From NCBI RefSeq assembly GCF_000282375.1, contig NZ_AKJK01000051.1:1-64000 (forward strand): DNA of 64,000 bases. Reading direction: 5' to 3'. Source of the DNA: Pseudomonas sp. GM50. GTDB lineage: Bacteria > Pseudomonadota > Gammaproteobacteria > Pseudomonadales > Pseudomonadaceae. The notes below the pieces were generated by a model, which worked only from the letters and a program-made list of their open reading frames with translations, was not told where the DNA came from and did no database searches. The position numbers and the translations under genes are program-made. Each line of letters opens with the position of its first letter. Positions within the stretch are counted from its first letter, which is position 1. Positions 40,853-48,733 of the stretch are shown here, in pieces.

Positions 40853-41637
40853 CCGATAAAAACCGCGACGCCTATTACTGGCGCCTGCTGGCCACTGCCG
40901 CTAGCTTCACCCTGTTCGGGTTGGGCGGGCTTTGCCTGCGACTGGTAGTGTTCCCGCTGTTGAGCTGCCTGCCGGGAGACGCCCAGGCCCATCGTCAGCG
41001 GGCACGGCAGACCGTCAGCCGGTGTTTCTGGTTTTTCATTCGTTTCATGGCTCGCAGTGGCGTGCTGACCTATGACATTCAAGGGGCGGAAAAGCTCGGG
41101 CGGCCAGGCCAGATGATCGTTGCCAATCACCCCTCACTCATCGATGTGGTGTTTTTGATCGGCCTGGTGGGTCATGCCAACTGCGTGGTCAAGAAAAGCC
41201 TCTGGGAAAACCCGTTCACCCGCGGTCCGTTACGCCGCACCGATTACATCAGCAACGACGGCAGCATGGACATGCTCGATGCCGCTGCCGACGCACTGAA
41301 AAGCGGTCAGACCCTGATCATCTTTCCAGAGGGAACCCGCACCCAACCCGGTAAACCGCCGGCCTTTCATCGGGGGGCTGCGGCAATCGCCCTGCGCGGT
41401 GCGAGAATCCTCACCCCGGTGATCATCAAGGTCAGCCCGACCACATTGACCAAGGCCGAACCCTGGTATCGCATTCCCAAACGCCGCGTGCACTTCAGTT
41501 TTCGCGTCGGGGCCGATATAGACCCACAGGCCTTCGCTACGCAAGGGCCTGCGCCTCAGGCCTCGCGCAAGCTCAATGATTATTTGCACCATTACTTTAT
41601 TAAGGAGCTCGCCGAAGATGAGCGATCTGCACCGTGA
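40828..41637 (+). CDS. Lysophospholipid/glycerol-phosphate acyltransferase (PlsC-like)
   Basis: Membrane-associated acyltransferase of 269 aa from ATG 40828; the longer frame from 40702 lies over the previous gene. An N-terminal hydrophobic segment (~20-42) precedes the PlsC motifs NHPSLID (HX4D) and FPEGTRT. In aryl polyene clusters such enzymes are thought to attach the polyene or a fatty acid to a glycerol-type lipid anchor. It overlaps the ACP gene that follows by 20 bp. Confidence 0.85.
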   Translation: MDLATQPVTDKNRDAYYWRLLATAASFTLFGLGGLCLRLVVFPLLSCLPGDAQAHRQRARQTVSRCFWFFIRFMARSGVLTYDIQGAEKLGRPGQMIVANHPSLIDVVFLIGLVGHANCVVKKSLWENPFTRGPLRRTDYISNDGSMDMLDAAADALKSGQTLIIFPEGTRTQPGKPPAFHRGAAAIALRGARILTPVIIKVSPTTLTKAEPWYRIPKRRVHFSFRVGADIDPQAFATQGPAPQASRKLNDYLHHYFIKELAEDERSAP

Positions 41638-41878
41638 GATAAAAGAACTGATCATCGAAGCACTGGGCCTCGAAGACATCAGCGTCGACGACATCGGCGA
41701 CGACCAGACGCTGTTCGGCGAAGGCCTGGGCCTGGACTCGGTAGACGCCCTGGAACTCGGCCTGGCAATCCAGAAAAAGTACGGCATCAAAATCGATGCC
41801 GACGCCAAGGACACCCGTAATCACTTCACCAACGTGGCGAGCCTTGCGGCGTTCGTCACTGCAAAACAGGCAGCTTGA
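41618..41878 (+). CDS. Acyl carrier protein 1 of the aryl polyene cluster
   Basis: An 86-aa acidic ACP with the phosphopantetheine site LGLDSVDALEL (Ser41). AAGGAG lies 10 nt before ATG 41618. It carries the starter or growing polyene. The presence of two different ACPs is typical of aryl polyene systems. Confidence 0.93.
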   Translation: MSDLHREIKELIIEALGLEDISVDDIGDDQTLFGEGLGLDSVDALELGLAIQKKYGIKIDADAKDTRNHFTNVASLAAFVTAKQAA

Positions 41879-41887
41879 GACCGGACC

Positions 41888-42142
41888 ATGCAAACTCGTG
41901 ACGATATTTTCAATACCCTGCGCGATGCTCTGGTCGAACTCTTCGAGCTGGAGCCCGAGCGCATCAGTCTGGGGTCCAACCTGTATCAGGATCTGGAAAT
42001 CGACAGCATCGATGCAGTCGACCTGATCGATCACATCAAACGCCAGACCGGCAAGAAAATCGCCGCCGAAGAATTCAAATCGGTGCGTACCGTCAGCGAC
42101 GTGGTCGAGGCGGTCTACCGTCTGGTTCAACCGGCCGCATGA
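41888..42142 (+). CDS. Acyl carrier protein 2 of the aryl polyene cluster
   Basis: An 84-aa ACP with phosphopantetheine site LEIDSIDAVDL (Ser40), 9 bp after ACP1. Its sequence is quite unlike ACP1, which suggests the two are used at different steps (for example starter loading versus elongation). It overlaps the next gene by 4 bp (ATGA). Confidence 0.93.
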   Translation: MQTRDDIFNTLRDALVELFELEPERISLGSNLYQDLEIDSIDAVDLIDHIKRQTGKKIAAEEFKSVRTVSDVVEAVYRLVQPAA

Positions 42143-42684
42143 GCCGATTGATCGGCCTGGGCCTGCTGCTGGCAGGCCTGTTGTACCCCTTTGCGGTGTA
42201 TTTCGGCATGGAGCATTTTGCCCCGTGGCAGTTCGGTTTGCTGCTGGGTAGCCTGTGGCTGGCGCGGGCGCTGACTGGCGAACGGCGACCTGGAAGCCTG
42301 TGGATGGCCATGGTCGCCATCGCGTTCTGCCTGCTGCTGGCGTTGTTCGACAGCCCGGTGCTGCTGCGCTGGTACCCGGTGCTGATCAGCGCATTCATGC
42401 TGGTGCTGTTCGGGCTGAGCCTGAAATATGGCCCGCCGATGGCCGAGCGCCTAGCCCGTCTGCGAGAACCGGAATTACCGGCCAGGGCCATTCGCTACAC
42501 CCGCCAGGTGACGATTGCCTGGAGCGTGTTTTTTCTCTGCAACGGCTTGTGCGCCGCCGCCCTGACCCTTTGGGCGCCGCTGAGTTGGTGGATGTTGTAC
42601 ACCGGCCTGATCTCCTATGGATTGATCGGCCTGATGTTTGCCATTGAATGGCTGATACGACAACGGGTAAGAGGCCGCCCATGA
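42139..42684 (+). CDS. Aryl polyene cluster integral membrane protein (COG4648-like)
   Basis: A 181-aa protein with about five or six hydrophobic segments and no known catalytic motif, of the small membrane protein family regularly found between the ACP and AMP-ligase genes of aryl polyene clusters. Function unknown; it may hold the biosynthetic complex at the membrane. ATGA overlaps at both ends. Confidence 0.75.
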   Translation: MSRLIGLGLLLAGLLYPFAVYFGMEHFAPWQFGLLLGSLWLARALTGERRPGSLWMAMVAIAFCLLLALFDSPVLLRWYPVLISAFMLVLFGLSLKYGPPMAERLARLREPELPARAIRYTRQVTIAWSVFFLCNGLCAAALTLWAPLSWWMLYTGLISYGLIGLMFAIEWLIRQRVRGRP

Positions 42685-44363
42685 ATTGGATAACACTTGA
42701 GCAACTGTTGCTCAAGGCTCAGCCGGACCGTGCCGTGACGGCCGAACCGGCGTTGAATCACGCGCAATTGTGCGAGCAGGCCCTGAGCCTGGCTGCCGGC
42801 CTGCAAGCGCAAGGCGTGCAGCGCATCGCCGTGCACCTTGAGGACGCTGCCGACCTGGCCATTGCCCTGCTCGGCGCCTGGCGTGCCGGGGTCAGCGTGC
42901 TGCTGCCCGCCGACCTGCAAGCGCAGACGCGCCAGCGCTGGTCGACCGAGGTCGATCTGTGGCTGACCGATCACGCCGAGGATGCGCACCTGAGCGATTA
43001 TCAGCATCCACCGCTGCCGGCCAGCCTGCTGGATCTGGATCGCTGTCAGCTAAGCCTGTGCACCTCCGGTTCCAGTGGTGAACCCAAGCGCATCGACAAA
43101 ACCCTGCGCCAACTGGCCAATGAAGTCCAAGCGCTGGAGCACCTGTGGGGCGCAGATATGGGCGAGGCCTGCATCATTGGCAGCGTCGCCACCCAGCACA
43201 TCTACGGGTTGCTGTTTCGGGTGCTGTGGCCGTTGTGCGCCGGACGCTCGTTCGTGCGCAAACAATTGGCCTTCCCGGAAGACTTGCAGCGCGCCAGCCG
43301 CGAACACCCGGCCTTCGCCTGGGTCGCCAGCCCGGCGCTGCTCAAGCGCATGGGCGATAACCTCGACTGGCCAGCGCTGAGGGCGGTGCGCCGAGTGTTT
43401 TCCTCCGGTGGCGCGCTGCCCGCCGAAGCGGCGCAAAGCCTGCATGAGCGCCTGCAACAATGGCCGACAGAAATTTTCGGCAGTTCGGAAACCGGCGGCA
43501 TCGCCTGGCGCCAGGGCCAAAATCTCTGGCAGCCCTTCGCTGATGTTGCACTGAGCCAGGACAGCGATGGCGCCCTGCTTATCGCTTCACCGTACTTGCC
43601 GGCCGGCCACATCGAACACACCGCCGATGCTGCGCGCATCGCCGCCGACGGCCGTTTCGAGCTGTTGGGACGGCTGGACCGAATCGTCAAACTGGAAGAA
43701 AAACGTATCTCGCTACCGATGCTCGAACAAGCGCTGACGGCTCACGACTGGGTCGCCGAAGCGCGCCTCGGCGTGGTTCAGGAAAACCGCGCCTCATTAG
43801 GGGCGCTGTTGGTGCTCAGCGAGCAAGGTTTGTATGCCCTGCGCAATCTGGGACGACGCAGCCTCACTCAAGCATTGCGTCAGCATCTGAGTCAGCATTG
43901 TGAAACGCTGGCCCTGCCACGCCGCTGGCGCTTGTTGCGGCAACTGCCGTTGAACGCGCAAGGCAAACTGCCCCAGGCCGAGGTCGAAGCCCTGCTGCTG
44001 GCGCCCCGCCCAAAGGCGCCGCAAGTGCTGGAGCAGCTCGAAGCCGATGGCGAGTGGAGCCTGCAACTGGCCGTCCCGCCAGACCTGGCGTATTTCAGCG
44101 GACACTTTCCCCGAGCGCCAGTATTGCCCGGCGTAGTGCAGGTGGATTGGGCATTGAACCTGGGCCAGCAATTGATGGACCTGCCGGCAAGATTCGCCGG
44201 TATGGAAGTGCTGAAATTTCAGCAACTGGTACGCCCCGGTGATGAAATCCAGTTGCACCTGCGCTTCGACTCGGCACGCAGTAAATTGTATTTCGCCTAT
44301 CGCAATGAAACCGCTACCTGCTCCAGTGGGCGGATTTTGCTGGAGGCTGCCAGCGATGCATAA
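42681..44363 (+). CDS. Fused AMP-dependent aryl/acyl ligase and hotdog dehydratase
   Basis: The N-terminal ~440 residues are an adenylating ligase: [14 protein letters not shown] is the P-loop, followed by [13 protein letters not shown] and [18 protein letters not shown]; it should activate the aromatic starter acid and load it on ACP. The C-terminal ~120 residues form a separate FabZ/FabA-like hotdog domain ([19 protein letters not shown]), where the usual Glu of the dehydratase helix is Asp. Total 560 aa. The two activities are separate genes in the enterobacterial clusters as I recall. The gene ends GAT GCA TAA, where a REP pair has been inserted. Confidence 0.85.
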   Translation: MNWITLEQLLLKAQPDRAVTAEPALNHAQLCEQALSLAAGLQAQGVQRIAVHLEDAADLAIALLGAWRAGVSVLLPADLQAQTRQRWSTEVDLWLTDHAEDAHLSDYQHPPLPASLLDLDRCQLSLCTSGSSGEPKRIDKTLRQLANEVQALEHLWGADMGEACIIGSVATQHIYGLLFRVLWPLCAGRSFVRKQLAFPEDLQRASREHPAFAWVASPALLKRMGDNLDWPALRAVRRVFSSGGALPAEAAQSLHERLQQWPTEIFGSSETGGIAWRQGQNLWQPFADVALSQDSDGALLIASPYLPAGHIEHTADAARIAADGRFELLGRLDRIVKLEEKRISLPMLEQALTAHDWVAEARLGVVQENRASLGALLVLSEQGLYALRNLGRRSLTQALRQHLSQHCETLALPRRWRLLRQLPLNAQGKLPQAEVEALLLAPRPKAPQVLEQLEADGEWSLQLAVPPDLAYFSGHFPRAPVLPGVVQVDWALNLGQQLMDLPARFAGMEVLKFQQLVRPGDEIQLHLRFDSARSKLYFAYRNETATCSSGRILLEAASDA

Positions 44364-44521
44364 CTCTGGTGAGTGCTGCGCACTCAATCGCGAGCAGGCT
44401 CGCTCCCACAATAAATCGCGGCCATGCGTCCAATCTGTGCTCGACACACATCCAATGTGGGAGCGAGCCTGCTCGCGATGCAGGCACCTCGATCCTTCAG
44501 GTGTACGCCAACATGCATAAC
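44356..44521. repeat. REP pair inserted in the aryl polyene operon, flanked by 9-bp direct repeat
   Basis: REP arms ATCGCGAGCAGGCTCGCTCC... at 44387-44410 and its complement at 44456-44479, preceded by the hairpin TGAGTGC-TGC-GCACTCA (44370-44386). ATGCATAAC occurs at 44356-44364 (over the ligase stop) and again at 44513-44521 (over the glycosyltransferase start). Removing one copy and the intervening 148 bp would give an 8-nt stop/start overlap, the arrangement seen at the other junctions. Confidence 0.85.
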
Positions 44522-45247
44522 CCCTGCGCAATCATCCCGGTCTACAACCACGAAACCGCAATCACCGCCGTGGTCGATGCGCTGCTTGCCAGTGGCTTGC
44601 CATGCATTCTGGTGGACGATGCCAGCAGCCCGGCCTGCGCCAAGGTGCTTGACCTACTGGCCCAGCGTGACCGGGTTTACCTGATCAGGCTCACCGTCAA
44701 TCAAGGCAAGGGCGGCGCGGTGATGACCGGCTTGCGCGAAGCTTCGCGCCTGGGCTTCAGCCACGCCTTGCAGGTGGACGCCGACGGTCAGCACGACCTG
44801 CAAGACGTCAAGGTCTTCATCGAGCATTCGCGTGCCCATCCCGAGGCGGTAATCTGCGGTTATCCGCAATACGACGCCAGTGTGCCGAAAGGTCGTTTGT
44901 ACGCCCGCTACCTGACGCACATCATGGTCTGGATCAACACCCTGTCGTTGCAGATTCGCGACTCCATGTGCGGCTTCCGCGTCTACCCATTGCCACCGAC
45001 CCTGGCACTGATCGACTCGGCCAGGATTGGTAAACGCATGGACTTCGACTCCGACATCCTGGTGCGCCTGGCCTGGCGTAATCTGCCGATGCAGTGGCTG
45101 AAAACCAGGGTCCATTACCCTTCGGATGGCGTCTCGCATTTTCGCCTGTTCCACGACAATGTGCTGATTACGAGCATGCACACCCGGCTGTTCTTCGGCA
45201 TGTTGCTGCGGGCCCCGGTGATCCTCTGGCGACGGTGGCGAGCATGA
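44513..45247 (+). CDS. Family 2 glycosyltransferase of the aryl polyene cluster
   Basis: From ATG 44513 (MHNPCAIIPVYNHE...), 244 aa; the longer frame from 44369 is a translation of the REP insert. GT-A fold with the start IIPVYNHETAI and the acidic metal site VDADGQHD; a dolichyl-phosphate-mannose-synthase-like subgroup. Probably adds a sugar to the polyene lipid or its anchor. Overlaps the next gene by 4 bp. The REP insert upstream may weaken its translational coupling. Confidence 0.88.
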   Translation: MHNPCAIIPVYNHETAITAVVDALLASGLPCILVDDASSPACAKVLDLLAQRDRVYLIRLTVNQGKGGAVMTGLREASRLGFSHALQVDADGQHDLQDVKVFIEHSRAHPEAVICGYPQYDASVPKGRLYARYLTHIMVWINTLSLQIRDSMCGFRVYPLPPTLALIDSARIGKRMDFDSDILVRLAWRNLPMQWLKTRVHYPSDGVSHFRLFHDNVLITSMHTRLFFGMLLRAPVILWRRWRA

Positions 45248-46191
45248 GCGACAACGCAGACAAACAGCACTGGGCCGACCGCCAGGAGCGCGGCAGCTTC
45301 TGGTTGATGAAGTTCACCGCGCTCTGCGCAAAAGTCTTGGGTCGCCGACTGCTGAGCCCGCTGCTGTACGGCATCGTGCTGTACTTTTTCCTGTTCGGGC
45401 GCAGCGCCCGCAAAAGCGCCTGGCAATACCAGCAGCGGCTCGCTGACTGGAGCGGCCGTAGCGAATTGCGCCCGAGCCATTGGCGGGTGTTCGGCCAGTT
45501 CATGGCTTTCGCCGACTCCATGCTCGACAAACTCGATGTGTGGAACGGCAAGCTGAGCATCGATCAAATCGAAATCATCGACCCGGCGCTGCTGCGCAAT
45601 AAACTGCGCGGCACACGCGGGCAAATGCTAGTAGGTGCGCACCTGGGCAATCTCGAGGTTTGCCGGGCGCTGGCCGAGATCGGCGAAAAAGTCACCATGA
45701 ACGTGCTGGTGCATACCAAGCACGCCGAACAATTCAACCGTCTGCTGGGCGAAGCCGGGGCGACCAACCTGCGGCTGATTCAGGTCAGCGAGCTGGACCC
45801 GGTGATCATGCTGCAACTGCATGAACGCCTGGAGCGCGGCGAATGGCTGGCGATTGCTGGCGACCGCGTGCCGTTGCATGGCGGGCGTAGCGTGAGCGTG
45901 GATTTCCTCGGCCATCAAGCCGCGTTCCCTCAGGGCCCATGGTTGCTGGCCGGCCTGCTGAAATGCCCGATCAACCTGATGCTGTGCCTGAAGAAACCCA
46001 CTGGCGACTATCGACTGACCCTCGAACCGTTCGCCGACGCCATCGTGTGGAAACGCAGCGACCGCGAACAGGTCATTCATCAGTGGGCCTCCCGCTACGC
46101 CGAACGCCTGGGTCACTATTGCCTCGAAGCGCCCCAACAATGGTTCAACTTTTACCCTTTCTGGAAGACCGATGACGACGCCAACGCTTGA
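45244..46191 (+). CDS. LpxL/HtrB-like lysophospholipid acyltransferase
   Basis: A 315-aa membrane-anchored acyltransferase of the late lipid A acyltransferase family: hydrophobic anchor near residues 35-55 and the catalytic HX4E motif in GAHLGNLEV. Typical in aryl polyene clusters, where it presumably acylates the glycolipid-like anchor rather than lipid A. It starts within the glycosyltransferase stop (ATGA) and overlaps the ammonia-lyase by 20 bp. Confidence 0.87.
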   Translation: MSDNADKQHWADRQERGSFWLMKFTALCAKVLGRRLLSPLLYGIVLYFFLFGRSARKSAWQYQQRLADWSGRSELRPSHWRVFGQFMAFADSMLDKLDVWNGKLSIDQIEIIDPALLRNKLRGTRGQMLVGAHLGNLEVCRALAEIGEKVTMNVLVHTKHAEQFNRLLGEAGATNLRLIQVSELDPVIMLQLHERLERGEWLAIAGDRVPLHGGRSVSVDFLGHQAAFPQGPWLLAGLLKCPINLMLCLKKPTGDYRLTLEPFADAIVWKRSDREQVIHQWASRYAERLGHYCLEAPQQWFNFYPFWKTDDDANA

Positions 46192-47716
46192 GCCGGTAAC
46201 CTTCGGCGAACTCCCTTTGCGCATCGAAGACGTGCTGGCCCTGGCCAACCGTCAGGTGCCGACGCAGTTGCAGGGCGACGCTGAGTTTCGCCAGCGCATC
46301 GCCAAGGGTCCGCAGTTCCTTGACTCCCTGTTGGACAAGGAAGGCGTGATCTACGGTGTGACCACCGGTTATGGCGATTCCTGTGTGGTGGCGGTGCCGC
46401 TGCACCACGTCGAAGCCCTGCCCCGTCATCTGTATACCTTTCACGGTTGCGGCCTGGGCAAACTGCTCGACGCCCAGGCCACCCGCGCGGTGCTGGCGGC
46501 GCGTTTGCAGTCGCTGTGCCAAGGCGTTTCCGGGGTGCGCGTGGAATTGCTGGAGCGCCTGCAAGGCTTCCTCGAACACGACATTCTGCCGTTGATTCCG
46601 GAAGAAGGTTCGGTGGGCGCCAGTGGTGATCTGACGCCGCTGTCCTACGTCGCCGCGACCTTGTCCGGCGAGCGCGAAGTGATGTTCCGTGGTGAGCGTC
46701 GACAAGCCGCCGATGTGCACAGCGAACTGGGCTGGGAACCGCTGGTGTTGCGCCCCAAAGAAGCGCTGGCGTTGATGAACGGCACCGCCGTGATGACCGG
46801 CATCGCCTGCCTGGCTTATGCGCGCGCTGATTACCTGCTGCAACTGGCCACGCGCATCACCGCACTTAACGTAGTTGCCTTGCAAGGCAACCCGGAGCAC
46901 TTCGACGAGCGTCTGTTCGCCGCCAAACCCCATCCAGGGCAGATGCAAGTCGCCGCCTGGTTGCGCAAGGATCTGGCGATCGATGCGCCGACCGCGCCGC
47001 TGCATCGCCTGCAAGACCGCTATTCCCTGCGTTGTGCGCCGCACGTGCTCGGCGTGCTGGCCGACAGCCTGAACTGGCTGCGCTCGTTCATCGAGATCGA
47101 ACTGAACAGCGCCAACGACAACCCGATTATCGACGCCGAAGCCGAACGCGTGCTGCACGGCGGGCACTTCTACGGCGGCCATATCGCATTCGCCATGGAC
47201 AGTCTGAAAACCCTGGTGGCCAACGTCGCTGACTTGCTGGATCGCCAGCTCGCCCTGCTGGTGGACGAGCGCTACAACCACGGCCTGCCGAGCAATTTGT
47301 CCGGTGCCACGGCCGACCGCGCGATGCTCAATCACGGCTTCAAGGCGGTGCAGATCGGCACCAGCGCCTGGACCGCCGAAGCCCTGAAAAACACCATGCC
47401 GGCCAGCGTCTTCTCGCGTTCCACCGAGTGCCACAATCAGGACAAAGTCAGCATGGGCACGATCGCCGCCCGCGACGCCATCCGTGTGCTGGAGCTGACC
47501 GAACAGGTCGCCGCTGCCACCTTGCTCGCCGCCAACCAGGGCGTCTGGCTGCGCGGCCAGGCTGAAGACGCGCGCCCATTGCCACCGGCATTGGCTGCGA
47601 TGCACTTTGAGCTGGCCAAGGACTTCCCGCCGGTCATCGAAGACCGTGCCCTTGAAGGCGAATTGCGCCTGTGCCTGCAACGCATCGCTGAACAACACTG
47701 GAGGCTGCATGCGTAG
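46172..47716 (+). CDS. MIO-type aromatic amino acid ammonia-lyase
   Basis: 514-aa HAL/PAL/TAL-family enzyme. The Ala-Ser-Gly that cyclises to the MIO cofactor is at 150-152 (GSVGASGDLTPLS), and the catalytic Tyr segment YGVTTGYGD is present. The substrate-selecting pair is Phe90-His91, unlike Ser-His of histidine lyases, His-Leu of tyrosine lyases or Phe-Leu of phenylalanine lyases. It probably supplies the aryl starter acid for the polyene, though the substrate is open. It is often mis-annotated as hutH; there are no hut genes nearby. Confidence 0.88.
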   Translation: MTTPTLEPVTFGELPLRIEDVLALANRQVPTQLQGDAEFRQRIAKGPQFLDSLLDKEGVIYGVTTGYGDSCVVAVPLHHVEALPRHLYTFHGCGLGKLLDAQATRAVLAARLQSLCQGVSGVRVELLERLQGFLEHDILPLIPEEGSVGASGDLTPLSYVAATLSGEREVMFRGERRQAADVHSELGWEPLVLRPKEALALMNGTAVMTGIACLAYARADYLLQLATRITALNVVALQGNPEHFDERLFAAKPHPGQMQVAAWLRKDLAIDAPTAPLHRLQDRYSLRCAPHVLGVLADSLNWLRSFIEIELNSANDNPIIDAEAERVLHGGHFYGGHIAFAMDSLKTLVANVADLLDRQLALLVDERYNHGLPSNLSGATADRAMLNHGFKAVQIGTSAWTAEALKNTMPASVFSRSTECHNQDKVSMGTIAARDAIRVLELTEQVAAATLLAANQGVWLRGQAEDARPLPPALAAMHFELAKDFPPVIEDRALEGELRLCLQRIAEQHWRLHA

Positions 47717-48134
47717 CAAGGGAGTGCTTCACACCGACACGGAAATCCTCGTACCGTTCTTTGACGTCGACACCATGAACGTGGTCTGGCACGGCCATTA
47801 CGTCAAATACCTGGAGGTCGCCCGCTGTGCGCTGCTGGACAGGATCGGCCACAACTACGACGCCATGGTGGCGTCGGGTTACGCGTGGCCGGTGATCGAC
47901 TTGCAGCTGCGCTATGTGCGCGGCGCGGTGTTCGGCCAGAAGCTGAATGTGCGTGCCAGCCTGGTGGAGTGGGAAAACCGCCTGAAGATCAGTTATCTGA
48001 TCAGCGATCTGGCCACCGGCGAACGTCTGACCCGCGCCTGTTCCGTACAAGTCGCCGTCGACATGAGCAGCCGCGAAATGCAGTTGGCTTCACCGAAGGT
48101 TTTCACCGATGCGGTTGAAAGGATGCTGCCATGA
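47709..48134 (+). CDS. Acyl-thioesterase, 4-HBT hotdog family
   Basis: From ATG 47709, 141 aa: a 4-hydroxybenzoyl-CoA thioesterase-like hotdog fold with the active-site stretch FDVDTMNVVWHGHYVKYLE. In aryl polyene clusters it is thought to release or edit acyl-ACP intermediates. Overlaps the lyase stop by 8 bp and the LolA-like gene start by 4 bp. Confidence 0.88.
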   Translation: MRSKGVLHTDTEILVPFFDVDTMNVVWHGHYVKYLEVARCALLDRIGHNYDAMVASGYAWPVIDLQLRYVRGAVFGQKLNVRASLVEWENRLKISYLISDLATGERLTRACSVQVAVDMSSREMQLASPKVFTDAVERMLP

Positions 48135-48733
48135 ACTCGCTCCTCAAATGCCTTGGCGCTTTAGCGTTGCTCGGGCTCTCATCATTGGCGCAGGCCTTCG
48201 ATCTGCAACAGCTCAGCGATCAACTGGCCAAACCCGATGTGATCCACGGCAGCTTCGTCCAGGAAAAACACCTGCGTGCCCTGCCCCAGCCGCTGACCAG
48301 CAAGGGCACCTTCGTTCTGGCGAAGAATCACGGCTTGCTCTGGCTGCTGAAAACCCCGCTACAACAGGACTACCGCATCAGCGCCAAGGGCATTGCCCGG
48401 CGTGATGCCAACGGTTGGCAAATGCTGCCGAACAAAAGTGCCGGCGCCGAACAGAACCGCTTGTTCCTCGCGGTGCTGCAAGGCGACAGCAGCGGCTTGC
48501 AAAGGGATTTCGAGCTTGCGCTGAGCGGCGATGCCCAGAACTGGAAACTGACCCTGACCCCGCGTTCGATGCTGCTCAAGCAGGTGTTCAATCAGATCAA
48601 CATTGACGGCGGCGAACTGGTGCACAGCATCGAGCTGCTCGAAACCCAGGGTGACCGAACCCTGTTGCGCATGCAGGACAGCACCAGCGCACAACCTTTG
48701 AGCGATGCGGAGCAACATGACTTTGCCGAGTGA
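48131..48733 (+). CDS. LolA-like outer membrane lipoprotein carrier
   Basis: A 200-aa periplasmic protein with a clear signal peptide (cleavage near LAQA-FDL) and a LolA-type half-barrel pattern (GSFVQEKHL, a stretch of beta strands around residues 60-160). It probably ferries the hydrophobic aryl polyene lipid across the periplasm with the MMPL exporter encoded next. Confidence 0.83.
   Translation: MNSLLKCLGALALLGLSSLAQAFDLQQLSDQLAKPDVIHGSFVQEKHLRALPQPLTSKGTFVLAKNHGLLWLLKTPLQQDYRISAKGIARRDANGWQMLPNKSAGAEQNRLFLAVLQGDSSGLQRDFELALSGDAQNWKLTLTPRSMLLKQVFNQINIDGGELVHSIELLETQGDRTLLRMQDSTSAQPLSDAEQHDFAE

Noticed and set aside
44369..44512. N-terminal extension of the glycosyltransferase
   Set aside because: It is a translation of the REP insert; the GT-A fold begins at MHNPCAIIPVYN (44513).
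46172..47716. hutH (histidine utilisation)
   Set aside because: No hut genes around; it is embedded by overlaps in the aryl polyene operon and its selectivity pair is not Ser-His.
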